From Pseudomonadota bacterium (GTDB lineage: Bacteria; Pseudomonadota; Gammaproteobacteria; Burkholderiales; Burkholderiaceae_F), in the NCBI GenBank assembly GCA_023443095.1, contig JAEZVV010000127.1, positions 1 through 5,291 on the forward strand: DNA of 5,291 nucleotides, read 5' to 3'. The notes below the pieces were generated by a model. It had not been told where the DNA came from. It ran no database searches and was given only the letters and a program-made list of their open reading frames with translations. The position numbers were made by a program, and so were the translations under genes. Shown here piece by piece: positions 1 to 5,291 of the stretch (position 1 is its first letter; the number at the start of each line of letters is the position of its first letter).

Positions 1-251
1 GCCATATCGCGGCCGGACTCGGGCGGGCGCACGGCCGGCGCCGGTGGCAGGCGGTGATACACGTGGCGGGGCTGGGCAAGCAGCGGTTCGACCCCGCCCC
101 AATCGGCCATCGCCTGCCGGAATTCCTGCGCCGTGCGCTCCTCGGCCGTACGCCGGGCCGCGGCTTCGGCGCGCTCGCGTTCAATCTCGCGCGAGCGTGC
201 CAGCAGCGCCTTGCGCAGTTCGCCGAGTCGGGAGGAGTCTTTGAGCGGCAA
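1..251 (-). CDS. Smr-domain protein, N-terminal part only (cut by window edge)
   Basis: Reading the minus strand down from 251 gives an open frame of 83 codons that runs off the left edge. The protein starts MPLKDSSRLGELRKALL and continues with a strongly charged, Arg/Glu/Ala-rich helical stretch (about residues 10-50). A Pro-rich segment with PRHVYHRLPPAPAV follows (about 62-75). This charged helix plus basic Pro-rich linker is typical of the N-terminus of proteobacterial Smr (MutS2 C-terminal-like) proteins, and such genes often follow trxB in betaproteobacteria. The Smr nuclease-like domain itself would lie outside the window, so the family call is inference. The start chosen is a TTG, 20 bases after the trxB stop, because no ATG or GTG fits nearby. 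No clear Shine-Dalgarno sequence precedes it, so translation probably depends on coupling to trxB. No terminator is seen between the two genes. Confidence 0.66.
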   Translation of the reverse strand, partial: MPLKDSSRLGELRKALLARSREIERERAEAAARRTAEERTAQEFRQAMADWGGVEPLLAQPRHVYHRLPPAPAVRPPESGRDM

Positions 252-271
252 GGCGGCGCGGGCGGAGGTAC

Positions 272-1261
272 TTAAGCGCCTTCGGCGGCCGAGAGCGGCA
301 GGTCGTCGGTGGTCTGGGCTTCGAGCCAACGCTGGGCGTCGAGCGCGGCCATGCAGCCGGTGCCGGCCGAGGTGATGGCCTGGCGGTAGACGTGGTCCTG
401 CACGTCGCCGGCGGCGAAGACACCGTCGACGCTGGTGGCGGTGGCCATGCCGTTCATGCCGCCCTTGGTCACGAGATAGCCGCCCTTCATCTCGAGCTGG
501 CCCTTGAAGATCTCGGTGTTGGGCGAATGGCCGATGGCGATGAATACACCTTGCAGCTTGAGTTCGTGTTTGTCGCCCGAGTTCTTGTCGAGCAGGCGCA
601 CCCCGGTCACGCCGGAGTCGTCGCCCAGCACTTCGTCGAGTTCGGTCCACAGGTGGAGGACGACCTTGCCTTCGTCGACCTTGTCCATCAGCTTGTCGAC
701 CATGATCGGCTCGGCGCGGAACTTGTCGCGGCGGTGGATCAGGTGAACGACCTTGGCGATGTTGGACAGATACAACGCTTCTTCGACGGCCGTGTTGCCG
801 CCGCCCACCACGGCCACGTCCTGGCCGCGGTAGAAAAAGCCGTCGCAGGTCGCGCAACCCGACACGCCGCGGCCCATGAACGCTTCTTCCGAGGGCAGGC
901 CGAGGTACTTGGCCGAAGCGCCGGTGGCGATGATGAGCGAATCGCAGGTGTAGTCGCCGTTGTCGCCGGTGAGCCGGAACGGCTTTTCATTCAGGTGGGC
1001 GGTGTGGATTTGGTCGAACACCAGCTGGGTCTCGAAGCGCTCGGCATGTTCCAGGAAGCGCTGCATCAGCTCCGGTCCTTGCACGCCCTTGGGATCGGCC
1101 GGCCAGTTGTCCACCTCGGTGGTGGTCGTCAGCTGGCCGCCTTGTGCCAGGCCGGTGATCAGCATCGGTTTCAGGTTGGCGCGCGCGGCATAGATCGCGG
1201 CGGTGTAACCGGCGGGGCCCGAACCGAGGATGAGGACGCGGGCGTGGTGCTTCTTGGACAT
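272..1261 (-). CDS. trxB: Thioredoxin-disulfide reductase TrxB
   Basis: This is a complete 329-residue low-molecular-weight thioredoxin reductase, close to the usual length of about 320. It is a cytosolic FAD flavoenzyme that uses NADPH to reduce oxidised thioredoxin, supplying electrons for ribonucleotide reduction and disulfide repair. Visible motifs in order are: the FAD-binding GSGPAG loop (13-18); GGQLTTTTEVDNWP (41-54); the redox-active Cys136-Ala-Thr-Cys139 followed by Asp140; the NADPH-binding GGGNTA (153-158); HRRDKFRA (176-183), whose arginines contact the NADPH 2'-phosphate; and the C-terminal FAD motif FAAGDVQD (282-289) followed by RQAITSAGTG. All catalytic and cofactor positions are intact. 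The start ATG is preceded by GGGAG at 1270-1274 with an 8-base spacer. The gene diverges from the CDF-like gene and is followed by the Smr-like gene. Confidence 0.98.
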   Translation of the reverse strand: MSKKHHARVLILGSGPAGYTAAIYAARANLKPMLITGLAQGGQLTTTTEVDNWPADPKGVQGPELMQRFLEHAERFETQLVFDQIHTAHLNEKPFRLTGDNGDYTCDSLIIATGASAKYLGLPSEEAFMGRGVSGCATCDGFFYRGQDVAVVGGGNTAVEEALYLSNIAKVVHLIHRRDKFRAEPIMVDKLMDKVDEGKVVLHLWTELDEVLGDDSGVTGVRLLDKNSGDKHELKLQGVFIAIGHSPNTEIFKGQLEMKGGYLVTKGGMNGMATATSVDGVFAAGDVQDHVYRQAITSAGTGCMAALDAQRWLEAQTTDDLPLSAAEGA

Positions 1262-1326
1262 GGAGGTTGCTCCCGGAGTGACGACGATGCGCCACCTGAA
1301 TGCGATCGAGTCGAATTGAGGCGCGG

Positions 1327-1332
1327 ATTATA
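1327..1332 (-). promoter_or_regulatory. Probable trxB promoter, -10 element
   Basis: On the minus strand this hexamer reads TATAAT, a perfect sigma70 -10 element, in an otherwise very GC-rich region. It lies 65 bases before the trxB ATG. The -35 is unclear. At 17-base spacing (1350-1355) the sequence is CGGGCG, while TTGCGG at 1353-1358 would need a 20-base spacer. A weak -35 suggests either a low-level promoter or one helped by an activator. Confidence 0.55.
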
Positions 1333-1351
1333 GGTGGGGGCATAGGCGCCG

Positions 1352-1367
1352 CCCGCAAGCCTGCGGG
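1352..1367. repeat. Short inverted repeat at the -35 position of the trxB promoter
   Basis: CCCGCA (1352-1357) and TGCGGG (1362-1367) are perfect inverted arms around a 4-base centre. The element covers the place where the trxB -35 box should be. It also lies upstream of the candidate promoter of the divergent gene. It could be a regulator-binding site or only a chance GC-rich dyad. No U-run follows on either strand, so it is not a classical terminator. Confidence 0.3.
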
Positions 1368-1401
1368 ATCGCACCCATGCAGGGAGGCGGCGGCGGACGC
1401 C

Positions 1402-1430
1402 TTGGTGGCGGGGCGTGTTCCCCGTATGCT
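1402..1430 (+). promoter_or_regulatory. Candidate promoter for the CDF-like gene
   Basis: TTGGTG (1402-1407) and TATGCT (1425-1430) are separated by exactly 17 bases, a plausible sigma70 arrangement with a fair -35 and -10. Transcription would begin near 1437, giving a leader of about 35 bases to the ATG at 1472. If this promoter is real, the in-frame ATG at 1415 lies outside the transcript. Support is by pattern only. Confidence 0.35.
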
Positions 1431-1461
1431 CGGCGAGCCCGGCGGTCCTAGGGATAACCCT

Positions 1462-1465
1462 GGAG
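1462..1465 (+). promoter_or_regulatory. Ribosome binding site that sets the CDF-like start
   Basis: GGAG lies 6 bases before the ATG at 1472. The alternative in-frame ATG at 1415 has no such sequence, and its extra 19 residues are unlike the start of CDF proteins. This decides for 1472. Confidence 0.65.
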
Positions 1466-1471
1466 ATATCC

Positions 1472-2380
1472 ATGCACCTCAGTCCCAAGGAGTCGACCGC
1501 CCGTTCCGCCGTCCTGGCCGGCCTGCTCGACACCGCTGTCAGCGTTCTCGCCGCGGTGCTGGCCGACTCCTCGGTCCTGCTCGCCGACGCGCTCAAGACC
1601 GGGCTCGAGTTCGTGGCGATGCTGCTGGCTTGGCTGTCGATCCGCCGCGTCACCCGCGGCGGCGGCCAGAGCTACGAATACGGCATCGGCAAACTCGAGA
1701 ATCTCGCCAGCCTGCTGATCGGCGCCTTGATGCTGCTGGTGTTCCTGGTGATCGTCGGCAACGCGGTGCGCAACCTGATCCGGCCCGAACACGTGCACGG
1801 CATCGGTCTTTACATCAGCCTGGCCGGGCAGGTCGTGTTCGGCAGCGCCAACACCTGGCTCTGGCTGAAGTCGCGCCGAGCGGCGCTGGCCGAGCGTTCG
1901 CCGATCATGGCCTCGCAGGCGCGGCTCTTTCTCACCCGCTTGATCGGCAACGTCTTCGTCCTCCTGGCCATCGTCGGCTCGATGACGCTCGGCCACTTCG
2001 CCTGGTCGGTCTACATCGACCCGCTGGCGGCCTTGGCGATTGCCGCCAGCATCATCGTCTCGGCCGCCGGGGTGTTCTCGAGCTCGGTCTACGACTTGCT
2101 CGACGGCACGCTCGCCGAGGAGGACAAGCTCAAGATCATGCGTTCGCTGGCGGAGAACTTCGACCGCTACGACATGGTGTATGGCATCCGTTGCCGGCGC
2201 GCCGGCAACCGGTCGTTTGTCGACATCTTCCTCGGCTTCGACCCCGACAAACGCGTGGCGCAGGTATCGGACGACATCGAGGCGATCCGCCGCTCGGTCG
2301 AGGCCCAGCTTGCCAACAGCACCGTGCTGGTGGTGATGGGGCCAAGCGGATCGAGCGTTGCCGGTCCCGAGCTGGCATGA
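1472..2380 (+). CDS. CDF-fold membrane protein lacking the usual metal ligands
   Basis: The 302-residue protein has the layout of cation diffusion facilitators such as FieF. Six hydrophobic segments are visible (about 13-31, 35-57, 78-100, 111-131, 152-173, 181-201). After them comes LLDGTLAEEDKLKIM (209-223), matching the LLDxxL-P-EE junction of the family, and then an alpha/beta cytoplasmic domain. It is therefore an inner-membrane protein, probably a dimer. The canonical chemistry is missing. In TM2 the DxxxD pair is reduced to Asp39 with Thr43. The TM5 region (143-174) has no His, Asp or Glu where HxxxD is expected. The TM2-TM3 loop has YEYGIGK instead of the His-containing version. The C-terminal domain has no His at all. 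The whole protein has four His (2, 107, 109, 175). It may carry another substrate or act as a sensor or scaffold. Zn/Fe export should not be assumed. The frame is intact, so this is not a pseudogene. Confidence 0.85.
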   Translation: MHLSPKESTARSAVLAGLLDTAVSVLAAVLADSSVLLADALKTGLEFVAMLLAWLSIRRVTRGGGQSYEYGIGKLENLASLLIGALMLLVFLVIVGNAVRNLIRPEHVHGIGLYISLAGQVVFGSANTWLWLKSRRAALAERSPIMASQARLFLTRLIGNVFVLLAIVGSMTLGHFAWSVYIDPLAALAIAASIIVSAAGVFSSSVYDLLDGTLAEEDKLKIMRSLAENFDRYDMVYGIRCRRAGNRSFVDIFLGFDPDKRVAQVSDDIEAIRRSVEAQLANSTVLVVMGPSGSSVAGPELA

Positions 2381-2390
2381 GGATTCATCG

Positions 2391-2419
2391 TTGCGTCAGT
2401 GCGGGTGAACCCCTAAGCT
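2391..2419 (+). promoter_or_regulatory. Candidate promoter for the partner-switching operon
   Basis: TTGCGT (2391-2396) and TAAGCT (2414-2419) are spaced by 17 bases within the 70-base gap between the CDF-like gene and the phosphatase gene. A start near 2426 would leave a leader of about 25 bases containing GAGG at 2440-2443, 7 bases before the ATG at 2451. No terminator is seen in the gap, so read-through from the CDF-like gene is also possible. Confidence 0.3.
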
Positions 2420-2450
2420 CGGCGGGCGCCGTGCACTTTGAGGTGAGGGC

Positions 2451-3593
2451 ATGAACGAGCTTCCGCTGGACCGCAGTCTTGATGGACGGACCACGCTGCT
2501 CGACCGCGTGCTCGATCCGCAATTGATGGGCCGGGCCGAGGATCTTGGCCATTTCCTGGTGGTGCTCGAAGGGGCCGATACCGGCCGCGTGATCGAGTTG
2601 GGCGAGGCGAGCCTGGCGATCGGCCGCAGTGCGCCGTGCGAAGTGGTCCTACCCGATCAGGAGGTCTCGCGTCGCCATTGCAGCGTGCAACTGGTCGGGG
2701 GGGCGGTGATGGTGACCGACCACGGTTCGACCAATGGCACTTTCATTGACGGGCTGGCGGTGTCGGCCGCGGCCGAACTACCCGTGGGCGCAGTCCTGCA
2801 GGTCGGGCGCGAGCTGCTCAAACATGAGCGGCGCAGCCGGCGCGAGGTGCACGCCAAGGCCGAGCTCGACCGCGACCTTGACCGCGCCAGTCGTTATGTC
2901 GAATCGCTGCTGCCGCCCCGGCTCAAGGACGGCCCCATCCTCGCCGACTGGATCTACCTGCCGTCGGCGCGGCTGGGCGGTGATGTCTTCGGCTACCACG
3001 CCTTCGACGAACGTTATTTCGCCGTTTACCTGGTCGACGTCTCGGGCCACGGCGCGGAGTCGGCGATGCACGCGGTGGGAATCATGAACGTGCTGCGCAG
3101 CCGCGCCTTGCCCGGGGTCGATTTCCGCGATCCGGCAGCGGTCATCTCCCGCCTCAACAGCATGTTTCCGATGGAAGAACACGCCTCGATGTTCTTCACC
3201 ATCTGGTACGGGGTGTTCGATCGCGAGCGCCGCCTGATCGACTACTGCTCGGCCGGCCACCACCCGTCCTATTTGAGGCCGCTCGAACACGAGCCGCTCG
3301 TGCCCCTGCGCACGCCCAACCTGGCAGTGGGGGTGATGCAGGACGCGAGTTTTGTCGCCGCTTCGGCCGAGGTGCCGGCGGGTGCGGTGCTGTACGTCTT
3401 TTCCGACGGGGTGTTCGAGATCGTGGTCGAAGGGGGCCGGCGCTGGGAGCTCGAGGACTTCGTGCAGGTGATCGCCGAGCCGCCGCTGCCCGAGGTGGGA
3501 GAGCCGCAGCGGCTCTATTCGCGGGTGCGGCGAGAGGCCTTGCGCAGCACCTTCGACGACGACTTCTCGCTCCTGACCCTGACCTTCGCCTAG
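2451..3593 (+). CDS. FHA-domain SpoIIE/PP2C-type serine phosphatase
   Basis: This is a 380-residue cytosolic protein with no signal peptide or membrane segment. An N-terminal FHA domain (about 35-122) has the phosphothreonine-binding residues intact: GRS (58-60), SRRH (73-76) and NGT (95-97). A charged helical linker (about 123-155, with KAELDRDLDRASRYVESLLPP) leads to a SpoIIE-type PP2C phosphatase domain (about 155-380). Its metal-binding acidic residues are present in LGGDVFG (Asp178), DVSGHG (Asp196), FSDGVFE (Asp319) and DDDFSLLTL (Asp370/371), and SAGHHPSYL (267-275) is the usual core strand. The expected job is dephosphorylation of the STAS protein encoded two genes downstream, as RsbU or SpoIIE do. 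The FHA domain replaces the PAS, GAF or receiver input found in many relatives, which suggests control by a Ser/Thr kinase product. The ATG has GAGG 7 bases upstream. It is the first gene of a tightly packed run. Confidence 0.93.
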   Translation: MNELPLDRSLDGRTTLLDRVLDPQLMGRAEDLGHFLVVLEGADTGRVIELGEASLAIGRSAPCEVVLPDQEVSRRHCSVQLVGGAVMVTDHGSTNGTFIDGLAVSAAAELPVGAVLQVGRELLKHERRSRREVHAKAELDRDLDRASRYVESLLPPRLKDGPILADWIYLPSARLGGDVFGYHAFDERYFAVYLVDVSGHGAESAMHAVGIMNVLRSRALPGVDFRDPAAVISRLNSMFPMEEHASMFFTIWYGVFDRERRLIDYCSAGHHPSYLRPLEHEPLVPLRTPNLAVGVMQDASFVAASAEVPAGAVLYVFSDGVFEIVVEGGRRWELEDFVQVIAEPPLPEVGEPQRLYSRVRREALRSTFDDDFSLLTLTFA

Positions 3594-3596
3594 GCC

Positions 3597-4064
3597 GTGC
3601 CGAATCCGCTCACCCTCGAGATCTGCGCCCGCCGCGAAAGCCTGCCGCTGGCGCTGGCGGCGGTCGACGAGTTTTGCCGCGCGGCGCGGGCCGACCGCGA
3701 AACCGCGTTTGCCTTGCGGCTGGTCGTCGAGGAAGTGTGCATGAACCTGATCGAACACGGTTACGCCGGCCGCAGCGCAGGCGAAATCGGGCTCGGCTTC
3801 GAGCAGAGCGAGGGCGAGCTGGTGGTGACGATTCGCGACCATGGAGTCCCGTTCGACCCGGCTCAGGCCCCGCAGCCCGATCTGATCTCGTCGGCCGAAG
3901 CGCGGCCGATCGGTGGTCTGGGCTGGCACCTGATCAAGAACATGATCGACGAAGTGGACTACCGCAGCGATCCGCAGCGCGGCAACGAATTGCGCCTGAT
4001 CCGGCGCAAGCGCGTCGCGCCGCATACTCAAGGAGGCGAGGGTGGAACTGTCAGTGAGGCCTGA
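3597..4064 (+). CDS. RsbW-like anti-sigma factor / STAS protein kinase (HATPase_c)
   Basis: This is a 155-residue GHKL-fold ATPase of the anti-sigma/SpoIIAB type. The ATP-site boxes are all visible: N-box EEVCMNLIEHGY with Glu46 and Asn50; G1 box IRDHGVPFDP with Asp81 and Gly83; and G2 box GGLGWHLIKNMID (106-118). Proteins of this group bind and hold a target (classically a sigma factor) and phosphorylate their STAS antagonist on serine using ATP. The GTG start is only 3 bases after the phosphatase stop and has no clear Shine-Dalgarno sequence, so translation is probably coupled. The last 15 or so residues (APHTQGGEGGTVSEA) are low-complexity, and this stretch of DNA carries the ribosome binding site and first codons of the next gene. 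No sigma factor lies in the window, so the bound target is unknown. Confidence 0.9.
   Translation: MPNPLTLEICARRESLPLALAAVDEFCRAARADRETAFALRLVVEEVCMNLIEHGYAGRSAGEIGLGFEQSEGELVVTIRDHGVPFDPAQAPQPDLISSAEARPIGGLGWHLIKNMIDEVDYRSDPQRGNELRLIRRKRVAPHTQGGEGGTVSEA
4031..4036 (+). promoter_or_regulatory. Strong ribosome binding site for the STAS gene
   Basis: AGGAGG lies 5 bases before the GTG at 4042, inside the 3' end of the HATPase gene. It is the best Shine-Dalgarno sequence in the run and decides the GTG start. It may allow more STAS protein than kinase to be made. Confidence 0.75.
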
Positions 4065-4386
4065 GAAAGACGTGACGGTGGTGGTCGTGCGCGGCAGCGT
4101 CGACGGCCTGACCGCGGACCAGTTGCTGGCGAGTTTGAGCAGCGAGGTCGAGCAAGGGCGTTCGCGCCTGGTGGTTGATTGCGGCGAACTCGACTACACC
4201 AGCAGCGCCGGCCTGCGTGCTTTGCTTGGCAGCGTCAAGCAGGCTCGCGCCCGCGGTGGCGACCTGCGCTTGGCCGCGGTGCAGGGGCCGGTGCTGCGGG
4301 TGCTGGAGCTCTCGGGCTTCACCAGCATCCTCAAGGACTACCCCGACGTCGGCGCCGCGGTGGCCAGTTATTCGGCGGCGGCCTGA
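4042..4386 (+). CDS. STAS-domain anti-anti-sigma factor (RsbV/SpoIIAA-like)
   Basis: This is a 114-residue single STAS domain, the usual length for stand-alone antagonists. The core motif LDYTSSAGLRALL (50-62) aligns with LSFMDSSGLGVIL of SpoIIAA, which places the phosphorylated serine at Ser55. The preceding strand SRLVVDC (41-47) and the later ELSGFTSIL (89-97) are also typical. When unphosphorylated, it should bind the HATPase protein and free that protein's target. Phosphorylation by the HATPase protein inactivates it and the SpoIIE phosphatase reactivates it. The frame overlaps the kinase gene by 23 bases and starts with GTG after AGGAGG. In SpoIIAA the residue before the serine is Asp; here it is Ser54, a variant often seen in Gram-negative relatives. 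Confidence 0.93.
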   Translation: MELSVRPEKDVTVVVVRGSVDGLTADQLLASLSSEVEQGRSRLVVDCGELDYTSSAGLRALLGSVKQARARGGDLRLAAVQGPVLRVLELSGFTSILKDYPDVGAAVASYSAAA

Positions 4387-4387
4387 G

Positions 4388-5269
4388 ATGGACGCCGTCT
4401 CCACGACTCGCCCCGCCCGCCGCGTCGCGGTGGTGATCGGCTCGGGCAGCGTCAAATGCGCGGCTTCTCTCGGCCTGATCAAGGTGCTCCAGCGAGAGGG
4501 CATTGCGATCGACATGCTGGTCGGCTGCAGCGCCGGTTGCCTGTACGCCACCATGACCGCGCTCGGCCACGGGGTCGACGAGGCTGCGGCGATGACCGCA
4601 CGCCTGTGGACCGAAGAAATCACTGCTCGCCGCAGCCGGCGCTCGCTGCTCGCCGCGCTGTTTCCGCGCCTGCTCGGCTTCGACGGCCGCTTCGGTCTGC
4701 GCGACGATCGCCTGATCCTTGAACGCCTGCGCGAAGTGTTCGGAGAGGCGCGGATCGAAGACACCCGCATTCCGCTGCACCTGACGGCGACCGATTTCTC
4801 CACCGGCCACCAGGCGATTTTCTCGAGCGGTGCGGTGGTCGACGCGATTCGCGCCAGCATCGCCGTGCCTTTTCTGTTCAGCCCCTGGCCGATCGGCGAA
4901 CGGCTTTATCTCGACGGCTATATGTCGGACCCGCTGCCGGTCGGGGTGGCGATCCGCGAGGGCGCCGACGTGATCGTGGCGATGGGCTTCGAGAGCCCGT
5001 ATCAGGAGCACGTCCGCTCGGCCGGGCGCTTCGCGATGCAGGTCAGCTCCATCCTCAGCAACAACCTCCTGAAGAGCCAGTTCTCCTTCCACGCCCAGGC
5101 TCACCACGCCGAGGTGATACCCATCATCCCCGAGTTTTCTCAGCGGATCCGCCTGTTCGACACCAGCAAGATCCCGACGATCATCGCCGACGGCGAGCGG
5201 GCGACCGAGGCCCAGCTGCCCTACCTGCTGCGGCTGCTCGACGCGCAAGACGCGGCCCGGCATGGCTGA
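4388..5269 (+). CDS. Patatin-like phospholipase/esterase (RssA/NTE type)
   Basis: This is a 293-residue protein with the patatin Ser-Asp dyad. The nucleophile elbow is GCSAG (46-50, Ser48) and the catalytic Asp is in LDGYMSDPLPV (Asp176). Other family signs are TDFSTGHQAIFSSG (135-148) and DAIRASIAVPFLFSP (152-166). The oxyanion loop reads GSGSVKCAASLG (18-29), where most relatives have GGGxRG with an Arg. Here Lys23 is nearby and the loop lacks the triple glycine, though RssA also has a GSG start. No signal peptide or membrane segment is seen, so it is probably cytosolic or peripheral at the membrane, acting on acyl esters such as lysophospholipids. The exact substrate cannot be told. The ATG follows the STAS stop by one base (TGAGATG) with no good Shine-Dalgarno sequence, so re-initiation is likely. 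This links it tightly to the partner-switching genes. Confidence 0.9.
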   Translation: MDAVSTTRPARRVAVVIGSGSVKCAASLGLIKVLQREGIAIDMLVGCSAGCLYATMTALGHGVDEAAAMTARLWTEEITARRSRRSLLAALFPRLLGFDGRFGLRDDRLILERLREVFGEARIEDTRIPLHLTATDFSTGHQAIFSSGAVVDAIRASIAVPFLFSPWPIGERLYLDGYMSDPLPVGVAIREGADVIVAMGFESPYQEHVRSAGRFAMQVSSILSNNLLKSQFSFHAQAHHAEVIPIIPEFSQRIRLFDTSKIPTIIADGERATEAQLPYLLRLLDAQDAARHG

Positions 5270-5291
5270 GACCGACGGCGGCGACGGTCCC
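5262..5291 (+). CDS. Possible start of a further operon gene (10 codons, cut by window edge)
   Basis: An ATG at 5262 overlaps the end of the patatin-like gene by 8 bases and opens a frame reading MAETDGGDGP to the window end. The overlap resembles the coupling between the other genes of the run. No Shine-Dalgarno sequence is obvious, and ten residues do not allow any family call. Confidence 0.4.
   Translation, partial: MAETDGGDGP

Noticed and set aside
392..1333. Open frame of 313 codons on the plus strand opposite trxB
   Set aside because: trxB is certain from its motifs. The antisense translation is His/Val/Ala/Gly-rich and resembles no protein family.
1449..1458. TAGGGATAAC, matching the first ten bases of the I-SceI homing endonuclease site
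   Set aside because: The rest of the 18-base site does not match and no intron or endonuclease gene is present, so it is chance.
1415..1471. Longer N-terminus for the CDF-like protein from the ATG at 1415
   Set aside because: It has no ribosome binding site, overlaps the candidate -10 region, and adds 19 residues unlike CDF proteins. The ATG at 1472 has GGAG at good spacing.
2403..2412. GGG-TGAA-CCC mini hairpin between the CDF-like and phosphatase genes
   Set aside because: The stem has only three base pairs and no T-run follows, so it is not a terminator.
1300..2454. Open frame of 384 codons on the plus strand overlapping the CDF-like gene
   Set aside because: The product is Arg/Pro/Gly-rich without motifs. 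The CDF frame has clear membrane helices and family signatures in the same place.
2778..4031. Open frame of 417 codons on the minus strand
   Set aside because: It lies antisense to the phosphatase and kinase genes, whose motifs are unmistakable. Long antisense frames are expected in GC-rich coding DNA, and this one shows no recognisable domain.
4175..4387. Longer N-terminus for the patatin-like protein from the ATG at 4175
   Set aside because: It would overlap most of the STAS gene, and the extra 71 residues are Ala/Arg/Pro-rich shadow sequence. The ATG at 4388 gives a normal patatin N-terminus.
4331..5263. Open frame of 310 codons on the minus strand opposite the patatin-like gene
   Set aside because: It is a shadow of the patatin-like gene, with Arg/Ala/Asp/His-rich composition and no motifs.

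Overview
The window is gene-dense, GC-rich chromosomal DNA (about two thirds G+C by eye, with strong G/C preference at third codon positions). The order trxB followed by an Smr-type gene, the codon use and the protein types fit a proteobacterium, most likely a betaproteobacterium near Rhodocyclales (Azoarcus/Thauera-like). That placement is inference from gene content, not a database match. There are no tRNA or rRNA genes, CRISPR arrays, insertion sequences or long repeats.

Left part, minus strand (1-1261): trxB (thioredoxin reductase, complete) is followed 20 bases later by the first 83 codons of a gene that looks like an Smr-domain protein, cut by the window edge. trxB has a good Shine-Dalgarno sequence and a perfect TATAAT -10 element 65 bases before its start. 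The 210-base divergent intergenic region (1262-1471) also holds a short hairpin and a candidate promoter for the rightward genes.

Right part, plus strand (1472-5291): first comes a six-helix membrane protein of the cation diffusion facilitator (CDF) fold. It lacks nearly all the residues that bind metal in characterised CDF proteins. After 70 bases, which contain a candidate promoter, follows a tightly packed run: an FHA-SpoIIE/PP2C phosphatase, an RsbW-like HATPase anti-sigma/kinase protein (3-base gap), a STAS-domain anti-anti-sigma protein (23-base overlap), a patatin-like hydrolase (1-base gap), and the first ten codons of a possible further gene (8-base overlap).

The likely logic is partner switching. 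The HATPase protein would phosphorylate the STAS protein on Ser55, and the SpoIIE phosphatase would remove the phosphate. The FHA domain would tie phosphatase activity or location to a phosphothreonine signal. No sigma factor or other classical output is in the window, so the target is unknown. The translationally linked patatin-like enzyme, and possibly the ligand-free CDF-like membrane protein, are candidate outputs or partners. This combination is the most interesting feature of the window.
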